A stretch of 11,622 nucleotides of DNA, taken from an uncultured bacterium (GTDB lineage Bacteria; Actinomycetota; Coriobacteriia; Coriobacteriales; Coriobacteriaceae). A model generated the notes under the pieces. The model was not told the origin of the DNA and made no database searches. It saw only the letters and a list, made by a program, of their open reading frames with translations. The translations under genes and the position numbers were made by a program. This document shows positions 6,499-11,622 of the stretch, in pieces (the first letter of the stretch is position 1; the number at the start of each line of letters is the position of its first letter). The stretch is from the NCBI GenBank assembly GCA_905216175.1, contig CAJMSV010000055.1, positions 1-11,622 on the forward strand. Reading direction: 5' to 3'.

Positions 6499-6519
6499 GT
6501 CGGGTAACTGAAACCCGAC
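6499..6519 (+). promoter_or_regulatory. Leader hairpin just upstream of the livJ ribosome binding site
   Basis: GTCGGGT and ACCCGAC form a perfect 7-bp stem around AACTGAA, ending about 10 nt before the GAGAGGAG Shine-Dalgarno of livJ. It has no U run, so it is not a terminator. It could stabilise the 5' end of the mRNA or modulate ribosome access. A second small stem, CGCCG-AACA-CGGCG, lies shortly before it near 6474. Confidence 0.4.
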
Positions 6520-6540
6520 GAGATTTGAGAGGAGAGCCGC

Positions 6541-7728
6541 ATGTCGAGCCTCACCGGTAAGTCATTGAACCCTGTTATGAATCGCAGGAGCGTTATCGCG
6601 AGCGCAGCAGGTCTGGGGGCGATGTCCATTCTAGCCGGTTGCTCCTCCAACGGCGGCGACAGCGGTTCCGCTTCGGGCGACGCTTCGTTTAAGATCGGTA
6701 CCATCGGCCCGCTGACCGGCGCTAACGCGTCCTACGGCAAGTCCGTTACCCAGGGCGTCGAGCTTGGCTGCAAGGATTTCTCGACCAAGGAGCTGCCGCT
6801 TGCCAGCAAGGCCGAGGATGACCAGGCCGATGGCGAGAAGGCCGTCAACGCCTTCAACACCCTGCTCGACTGGGGCATGCAGGCCCTCGTCGGCCCGACC
6901 ACCACGGGTGCGTCGGTTGCCGTTGCCGCAGAGTGTGGTAACGACCCCAAGACGTTCATGATCACCCCGTCCGCGTCCTCCGAGGACGTCACCGACGGCA
7001 AGGATTGCGTCTTCCAGGTTTGCTTTACCGACCCCAACCAGGGCGTCAACGCTGCCAAGTTCCTGGCGCAGAAGTATGCGGACGAGAAGTTCGTGCTGTT
7101 CTATAACTCCGGCGACGCCTATTCTTCGGGCATCGCAGATTCCTTTAAGGCCCAGGCCGCTGAGTCCAAGCTCGAGGTTGTTGACGAGGAGACCTTTAAG
7201 GACGACTCCGCTACGAGCTTTACCAACCAGCTCACCAAGGCCAAGCAGGCCGGCGCCACCATGATCTTTGCGCCGATCTACTACACGCCGGCGTCCGTCC
7301 TGCTCAAGAACGCCAAGGACATGGGCTACGACGTCAAGATGATGGGCTGCGACGGCATGGACGGCATCCTGGGCGTTGAGGGCTTCGACTCCTCTCTTGC
7401 CGAGGGTCTGCTGCTCATGACCCCGTTCTCCGCCGACGACGAGAAGAACGCCGACTTCGTCAACGCTTACAAGGATAAGTACGGCGATACCCCCGACCAG
7501 TTTGCCGCCGACGCCTACGACGGCGTGCACGCGGTAGCCGAGGCCCTCAAGGAGGCCGGTCTTGGTGTCGACGCCGATCCGACCGAGGCCGCCGAGAAGC
7601 TGTCCAAGGCTATGCTCAAGATTACCGTTGATGGTCTGACCGGCAAGCTCACCTGGAACGATAAGGGCCAGGTCCAGAAGGAGCCCACGGCGTACGTCAT
7701 CACCGACGGCAAGTACGTACAGGCCTAA
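6541..7728 (+). CDS. livJ: Branched-chain amino acid ABC transporter, substrate-binding lipoprotein (LivJ)
   Basis: This 395-residue type I periplasmic-binding-fold protein captures leucine, isoleucine, valine or related substrates at the membrane surface for the LivHMGF importer. A lipoprotein signal occupies residues ~13-34: NRRSVIA, a hydrophobic core, and lipobox LAGC with the lipidated C34, followed by a Ser/Gly-rich linker. The mature domain starts near KIGTIGPLTGANASYG (51-66), the usual opening of this family. It includes MQALVGPTTTGAS (113-125) and closes with GLTGKLTWNDKGQ (365-377). Two arginines precede the signal core, so Tat export is conceivable. ATG 6541 is preferred because GAGAGGAG sits at proper spacing; M13 is an alternative. 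It is the first gene of the operon and is separated from livH by two hairpins. The decayed paralogue lies directly upstream. Confidence 0.95.
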   Translation: MSSLTGKSLNPVMNRRSVIASAAGLGAMSILAGCSSNGGDSGSASGDASFKIGTIGPLTGANASYGKSVTQGVELGCKDFSTKELPLASKAEDDQADGEKAVNAFNTLLDWGMQALVGPTTTGASVAVAAECGNDPKTFMITPSASSEDVTDGKDCVFQVCFTDPNQGVNAAKFLAQKYADEKFVLFYNSGDAYSSGIADSFKAQAAESKLEVVDEETFKDDSATSFTNQLTKAKQAGATMIFAPIYYTPASVLLKNAKDMGYDVKMMGCDGMDGILGVEGFDSSLAEGLLLMTPFSADDEKNADFVNAYKDKYGDTPDQFAADAYDGVHAVAEALKEAGLGVDADPTEAAEKLSKAMLKITVDGLTGKLTWNDKGQVQKEPTAYVITDGKYVQA

Positions 7729-7762
7729 TAGGCCGCCTTACATAGAGCGGTTTTGATCCCAC

Positions 7763-7788
7763 GCAGGGGAGGTTTTGGCCTTCCCTGC
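7763..7788 (+). terminator. Intercistronic hairpin after livJ
   Basis: GCAGGGGAGG and CCTTCCCTGC form a 10-bp stem with one G-U pair around TTTTGG, followed by the weakly T-rich TTGCTTGG. It begins 34 nt after the livJ stop. Such a hairpin may stop part of the transcripts or protect the livJ 3' end, giving more binding protein than permease. This role is inferred from the known stoichiometry of ABC importers. Confidence 0.45.
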
Positions 7789-7801
7789 TTGCTTGGTATC
7801 T

Positions 7802-7827
7802 AGGGACAGCGTAACGTCCCTGTTTTA
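7802..7827 (+). terminator. Second hairpin with short T tract between livJ and livH
   Basis: AGGGAC and GTCCCT form a 6-bp stem around AGCGTAAC, followed by GTTTTAT. It resembles a weak intrinsic terminator and lies 41 nt before the livH start. Together with the hairpin just upstream it suggests partial termination inside the operon and not a true operon end, because no new promoter is evident before livH. Confidence 0.45.
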
Positions 7828-7867
7828 TACATTAACTGGAAACCTATTCGAAAGGGGGATGTGGAAC

Positions 7868-8749
7868 ATGACGGTCTTTATCCAATACCTGGTCAACGGC
7901 CTGTCCATGGGCAGCGTCTACGCCATCATCGCGTTGGGCTACACCATGGTCTACGGTATCGCCAAGATGCTCAACTTCGCTCACGGCGATGTCATCATGG
8001 TCGGTGCCTATGTCTCGTTCTGCGCCACGTCGTATCTCGGCCTCCCGGGCTGGGCATCTGTAGTTCTCTCTTGTGTGGTCTGCACGGTTCTCGGTGTTCT
8101 CATTGAGGGTCTGGCCTATAAGCCGCTGCGCCAAGCAGGCCCGCTGGCCGTTCTGATCACGGCCATCGGCGTGTCTTACTTCCTGCAGAACGCCGCGCAG
8201 CTTCTGTGGGGCGCCACGCCCAAGAACTTCACTTCGCTCGTCACCTTCCCGGTGCCGGAGTTCTTGGCCAAGTTTAACGTAAGCGCCGTCTCACTCGTCA
8301 CCATCGTCGCCTGCCTGGTTATCATGGCCGGCCTGATGTTCTTTACGGGTAAGACCAAGATGGGCAAGGCCATGCGCGCCGTGTCCGAGGACAAGGCCGC
8401 CGCTCAGCTCATGGGCATCAACGTCAACCGCACCATCTCGATGACGTTCGCCATCGGCTCCGCCCTTGCCGCCATCGCCGGTGTGCTCCTGTGCTCCTAC
8501 TCGCCGGTCCTGCAGCCCACCACGGGCGCCATGCCTGGCATCAAGGCCTTCGATGCCGCCGTTTTCGGCGGCATCGGCTCCATCCCCGGTGCCTTTGTCG
8601 GCGGCATTCTCATCGGCATCATCGAGGCGATGGCGCAGGCTTACATTTCCACGAGCCTTGCCAACTCCATCGTCTTTGGTGTTTTGATCATCGTCCTGCT
8701 CGTCAAGCCTGCCGGCCTCTTGGGCAAGTACGTCCCCGAGAAGGTGTAG
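7868..8749 (+). CDS. livH: Branched-chain amino acid ABC transporter permease LivH
   Basis: This 293-residue permease forms half of the membrane channel, together with LivM. About eight hydrophobic segments are visible. Family motifs are LGYTMVYGIAKMLNFAHGD at 23-41, the cytoplasmic coupling loop GKAMRAVSEDKAAAQLMGI at 166-184 (contact with the ATPases), and FDAAVFGGIGSIPGAFVGG at 229-246. The frame is open further upstream, but ATG 7868 is chosen because AAAGGGGG precedes it with a 9-nt gap; ATG 7859 would touch that site. The length fits LivH. Its stop abuts the livM start, showing translational coupling. Confidence 0.95.
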   Translation: MTVFIQYLVNGLSMGSVYAIIALGYTMVYGIAKMLNFAHGDVIMVGAYVSFCATSYLGLPGWASVVLSCVVCTVLGVLIEGLAYKPLRQAGPLAVLITAIGVSYFLQNAAQLLWGATPKNFTSLVTFPVPEFLAKFNVSAVSLVTIVACLVIMAGLMFFTGKTKMGKAMRAVSEDKAAAQLMGINVNRTISMTFAIGSALAAIAGVLLCSYSPVLQPTTGAMPGIKAFDAAVFGGIGSIPGAFVGGILIGIIEAMAQAYISTSLANSIVFGVLIIVLLVKPAGLLGKYVPEKV

Positions 8750-8758
8750 GTGAGCGTT

Positions 8759-9838
8759 ATGAAGTTTCTTAAAGACAAGCAGACGCGTCACGATTTTGTC
8801 ACGTACGCCATGTGCATCGTGGCATTTGCCATCGTGTTCTTTATGCAGTCCAACCATATGATCCCGCGCATGATTGCCGGTCAGCTGGTTCCCATCACGG
8901 CCTATATCGTCATGGCCATCTCCCTTAACCTTGTCGTCGGCATCGCGGGCGACTTGTCGCTGGGCCACGCGGGCTTTATGAGCGTCGGTGCCTATACGGG
9001 CATCGTCACCGCCGTCGCGCTGGAGAGCACCGTTCCGTCCGATCCGATGCGTCTGATCATCAGCATTGTGGTCGGCGCTATCGCCGCTGCCATCTTGGGC
9101 TTCTTGATCGGTATCCCGGTCCTGCGCCTGAGCGGCGACTATCTGGCCATCGTGACCCTGGCTTTTGGCGAGATCATCAAAGAGGTCGTCACCTGCCTCA
9201 TTGTGGGCGTCGATTCCCGCGGCCTGCATGTGATCTTTAACATCACGGGTAACTCCACGATCGACGACCTGCACCTGCTCGAGGACGGCACCGCCATCAT
9301 CAAGGGCGCGCAGGGAGCATCGGGCGTGTCGACCTATTCGACCTTCCTTGCCGGCGCAATCCTGGTTATGGTCTCGCTCGTGATTGTACTCAACCTGGTT
9401 CGCAGCCGTACCGGTCGTGCCATTATTGCCGTGCGCGACAACAAGATCGCTGCCGAGTCTGTGGGTATCTCCGTCACCCAGTACCGCATGATCGCCTTCG
9501 TGGTTTCCGCCGCCCTCGCCGGTGCTGCCGGAGCCCTTTTCGGCGGTAACTTCTCGCAGCTTTCCGCCACTAAGTTCGACTTCAACACGTCGATCCTCAT
9601 TCTGGTGTTCGTGGTCCTGGGCGGCCTGGGCAACATGCGCGGTTCCGTTATCGCGGCGGCGCTGCTCACGGTGCTCCCCGAGCTGCTCCGTCAGTTCTCG
9701 GACTACCGCATGCTCATCTACGCCATCGTGTTGATTCTGGTCATGGTCTTTACTAACAACCCACAGCTCAAGGCGTTCTTCGCACGCATTAAGGACCGCT
9801 TTGCTTCCAAGAAGGAGGTGGCAGCCGATGCCCAGTAA
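8759..9838 (+). CDS. livM: Branched-chain amino acid ABC transporter permease LivM
   Basis: This 359-residue second permease has about ten hydrophobic segments. LSLGHAGFMSVGAY at 67-80 and the coupling loop GRAIIAVRDNKIAAESVGI at 219-237 are typical of LivM. VVLGGLGNMRGSVIAA at 285-300 mirrors the LivH GGIGSIPG motif. The loop at ~154-195 between membrane segments is fairly long (HVIFNITGNSTIDD and onward). A GTG at 8750, immediately after the livH stop, could be the start with GAGAAGG before it. I prefer ATG 8759 with AGGTGA upstream, but the two cannot be separated by sequence. The end overlaps livG by 11 nt. Confidence 0.94.
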   Translation: MKFLKDKQTRHDFVTYAMCIVAFAIVFFMQSNHMIPRMIAGQLVPITAYIVMAISLNLVVGIAGDLSLGHAGFMSVGAYTGIVTAVALESTVPSDPMRLIISIVVGAIAAAILGFLIGIPVLRLSGDYLAIVTLAFGEIIKEVVTCLIVGVDSRGLHVIFNITGNSTIDDLHLLEDGTAIIKGAQGASGVSTYSTFLAGAILVMVSLVIVLNLVRSRTGRAIIAVRDNKIAAESVGISVTQYRMIAFVVSAALAGAAGALFGGNFSQLSATKFDFNTSILILVFVVLGGLGNMRGSVIAAALLTVLPELLRQFSDYRMLIYAIVLILVMVFTNNPQLKAFFARIKDRFASKKEVAADAQ

Positions 9839-10688
9839 GTTTGAGTTCAACAAGGGCAAGATGGTTCCGTATCCTTCTGGCGCCATCGTTCCCGACCGCG
9901 ACCTGGGCCAGCGCCCGGCGCTCGAGTGCATCCACCTGGGCATTGAATTCGGCGGCCTTAAGGCAGTCGATGACTTTAGCCTGACCATCGGCAAGACTGA
10001 GATCGCCGGTCTCATCGGCCCCAACGGTGCCGGCAAGACCACGGTCTTCAACCTGCTCACCAAGGTGTACCAGCCTACGCACGGCACCATCCTGCTCGAC
10101 GGTGAGGACACTTCGGGCAAGTCGGTCTACCAGGTCAACCGCATGGGTATTGCCCGTACGTTCCAGAACATCCGCCTGATCAATACCATGACGGTGGAGG
10201 ACAACGTTAAGGTCGGCCTGCACAATCAGGAGCGCTACTCCGGTTTTGAGGGCGTGCTGCGCCTGCCGACGTATTGGAAGCACGAGAAGGCTGCCCACGA
10301 GCGCGCCATGGAGCTGCTGTCCATTTTTGACATGGAGCACCTGGCAAATGAACAGGCCGGCTCGCTTCCTTACGGCGCTCAGCGTCGTCTGGAAATCGTC
10401 CGCGCGCTTGCCACCAACCCCAAGCTGCTGCTGCTCGACGAGCCTGCCGCCGGCATGAACCCGTCCGAGACCGCAGAGCTCATGGCGAACATCGTCAAGA
10501 TTCGCGACACCTTCGGCATCGCCATCATGCTTATCGAGCATGATATGTCGCTCGTTATGAACATCTGCGAGGGCATCTGCGTGCTTAACTTTGGCAAGGT
10601 TATCGCCAAGGGCACGGCAGAGGAAATCCAGAACAACGACGCCGTTATCGAGGCGTATCTGGGTAAGCAGGATAAGGGGGAGAACTAA
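9828..10688 (+). CDS. livG: Branched-chain amino acid ABC transporter ATP-binding protein LivG
   Basis: This 286-residue ATPase is one of the two nucleotide-binding subunits driving import. It has Walker A GPNGAGKT at 64-71, the Q-loop at Q113 (ARTFQN), the signature SLPYGAQRR at 179-187 (the variant usual for LivG in place of LSGGQ), Walker B LLLLDEP at 200-206, and the H-loop H238 in IEHDM. The C-terminus, NDAVIEAYLG, is standard. About 30 residues precede the ABC domain (KFEFNKGKMVPYPSGAIVPD), so it is longer than the usual ~255. The start ATG 9828 lies inside the livM end and is preceded by a near-ideal AAGGAGG 9 nt away, so the extension is real and not a start-call error. Confidence 0.95.
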   Translation: MPSKFEFNKGKMVPYPSGAIVPDRDLGQRPALECIHLGIEFGGLKAVDDFSLTIGKTEIAGLIGPNGAGKTTVFNLLTKVYQPTHGTILLDGEDTSGKSVYQVNRMGIARTFQNIRLINTMTVEDNVKVGLHNQERYSGFEGVLRLPTYWKHEKAAHERAMELLSIFDMEHLANEQAGSLPYGAQRRLEIVRALATNPKLLLLDEPAAGMNPSETAELMANIVKIRDTFGIAIMLIEHDMSLVMNICEGICVLNFGKVIAKGTAEEIQNNDAVIEAYLGKQDKGEN

Positions 10689-11402
10689 ATGGCAGAGCCG
10701 ATGCTTTCCGTCTACAACATCAACGTCTGGTACGGCGCCATCCACGCCATCAAGGACATCTCCTTTAACGTTAACGAGGGCGAGATCGTGGCCTTGATTG
10801 GTGCCAACGGTGCCGGCAAGTCCACAACGCTCAAGACCGTCTCGGGCCTGCTGCGCTCCAAGACCGGCTCCATCAAGTTTATGGGCGAGGACATTACCCA
10901 TACGCCCGCTGATAAGCTGGTTGGTAAGGGGCTGGCTCAGGTTCCCGAGGGTCGTCGCGCCTTTTTGCAGATGACGGTTGAGGAGACCCTGGAGATGGGT
11001 GCCTATACGCAGCCCAAGTCCACGGTGGCTCCGGGCCTGGAGCGCGTCTACGAGCAGTTCCCGCGCCTGAAGGAACGTCGTCGCCAGGTCGCCGGTACCC
11101 TTTCAGGCGGCGAGCAGCAGATGCTCGTTATGGGGCGCGCCCTTATGAGTAACCCTAAACTGCTCATGCTCGACGAACCCTCCATGGGTCTGGCGCCGAT
11201 TCTGATCGAACAGATCTTCCAAATTGTCGAGGACCTGCACAAGGCCGGCACCACGGTGCTCCTGGTCGAGCAAAACGCACAGATGGCGCTTTCCATCGCC
11301 ACACGCGGCTACGTGCTCGAGACCGGCAAGATCACCATGACCGGCACCGGCCAAGAACTGCTCCACGACGACAACGTGCGTAAAGCCTACCTGGGCGGTT
11401 AG
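10689..11402 (+). CDS. livF: Branched-chain amino acid ABC transporter ATP-binding protein LivF
   Basis: This 237-residue second ATPase pairs with LivG. It has Walker A GANGAGKST at 38-46, the Q-loop at Q84 followed by VPEGRRAF (characteristic of LivF), the signature LSGGEQQ at 138-144, Walker B LLMLDEP at 158-164, and VEQN at 193-196, where LivF proteins carry Gln in place of the H-loop His. The C-terminus, VRKAYLGG, is typical. ATG follows the livG stop without a gap, and AAGGGGGAG upstream serves as the ribosome site. It is the last gene of the operon, with terminator structures beginning 7 nt after the stop. Confidence 0.95.
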   Translation: MAEPMLSVYNINVWYGAIHAIKDISFNVNEGEIVALIGANGAGKSTTLKTVSGLLRSKTGSIKFMGEDITHTPADKLVGKGLAQVPEGRRAFLQMTVEETLEMGAYTQPKSTVAPGLERVYEQFPRLKERRRQVAGTLSGGEQQMLVMGRALMSNPKLLMLDEPSMGLAPILIEQIFQIVEDLHKAGTTVLLVEQNAQMALSIATRGYVLETGKITMTGTGQELLHDDNVRKAYLGG

Positions 11403-11408
11403 GCGGTT

Positions 11409-11430
11409 CCGCCGTTCTACCGAACGGCGG
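11409..11430 (+). terminator. Perfect 9-bp hairpin right after livF
   Basis: CCGCCGTTC and GAACGGCGG pair without mismatch around TACC, 6 nt after the livF stop. No T run follows, so alone it is not a complete intrinsic terminator. It may protect the mRNA end or act with the stronger hairpin at 11475. Confidence 0.45.
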
Positions 11431-11445
11431 ACCAGTCGACGCTGC

Positions 11446-11545
11446 GCGGGCACCAGAGCGACAACTTGTCATTCAAAGAGGACGGCATGACCAGAAGGTC
11501 TATGCCGCCCTCTTTTCATGCCAATTTGTTCGCTCTGGTGCCCGC
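11446..11545. repeat. 100-bp nested inverted repeat enclosing the liv terminator
   Basis: GCGGGCACCAGAGCGACAA (11446-11464) and TTGTTCGCTCTGGTGCCCGC (11526-11545) are inverted copies, identical apart from one extra A in the second. They enclose 61 nt that contain the terminator hairpin. The whole unit is exactly 100 bp and could fold into one long branched hairpin, or represent a MITE-like element with terminal repeats. I see no target-site duplication at the edges and no coding sequence inside. Confidence 0.6.
11475..11516 (+). terminator. Strong rho-independent terminator of the liv operon
   Basis: AAAGAGGACGGCATGACC and GGTCTATGCCGCCCTCTTT pair nearly throughout, with one internal mismatch and one bulged T, around an AGAA loop, ending in TTTT. 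It begins 73 nt after the livF stop. The symmetric A-rich 5' side would also supply a T run in the opposite direction, so it could serve a converging gene as well. Confidence 0.8.
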
Positions 11546-11583
11546 TCGCTCATATGACCCAATCCGCTGTCAAGAGCCACAAT

Positions 11584-11619
11584 GGCCCCGCCGACCGCTT
11601 GCAATCGGTCGGCGGGGCC
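11584..11619. terminator. Perfect 14-bp GC-rich hairpin at the right edge
   Basis: GGCCCCGCCGACCG and CGGTCGGCGGGGCC pair with no mismatch around CTTGCAAT. The window ends 3 nt later, so any T run on the plus strand cannot be seen. On the minus strand the flank is ATTGTGG, not a clear T tract. It is probably a terminator associated with a gene to the right. Confidence 0.4.
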
Positions 11620-11622
11620 TGC

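Noticed and set aside
8291..10120. 609-codon minus-strand frame across livH, livM and livG
   Set aside because: Asp/Gly/His/Arg-rich shadow with no motif or ribosome site; three real genes lie on the other strand.

Overview
The window reads as chromosome of a high-GC Gram-positive gut bacterium of the Coriobacteriia, most likely Collinsella or a close relative. This rests on strong G/C third-position bias, Shine-Dalgarno sites of the AAGGAG type, a large clostridial-type PurL, and overall protein style. It is inference from familiarity, not a search result. No phage, CRISPR, transposase or RNA gene was recognised.

Layout, left to right. (1) At 101-1423 on the minus strand, an uninterrupted ORF joins the first ~328 residues of a large PurL (FGAM synthase) to ~110 residues resembling the C-terminus of an ABC solute-binding lipoprotein. 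(2) Diverging from it, 1608-3170 encodes a CPA2-type cation:proton antiporter with a long soluble tail. (3) The antiporter and a converging minus-strand SDR dehydrogenase (3452-4201) are separated by three 46-bp palindromes at an exact 62-bp period, followed by a bidirectional terminator. (4) Homoserine dehydrogenase (4423-5766, minus) is full length but carries two in-frame stop codons five codons apart, counting both stops. (5) A remnant of a branched-chain amino acid binding protein gene (5964-6269) has lost its start and two internal blocks while keeping frame. (6) A complete livJ-livH-livM-livG-livF operon (6541-11402, plus strand) follows, with an AT-rich leader and two hairpins between livJ and livH. 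It ends in a strong terminator enclosed by long inverted repeats.

The five liv genes together make one ABC importer: lipoprotein receptor, two permeases and two ATPases. The remnant upstream indicates an earlier tandem livJ duplication. If the homoserine dehydrogenase stops are real, the cell cannot make threonine or methionine by this route, nor isoleucine via threonine, which would make amino-acid import more valuable.

I see no clearly new multi-gene system. The most distinctive items are the PurL/solute-binding-protein chimera, the phased palindrome array, the decaying hom and livJ copies, a BaiA-like SDR, and the 100-bp nested inverted repeat after livF. Three damaged genes in 11.6 kb could reflect real gene decay or assembly and sequencing error; the sequence alone cannot decide.
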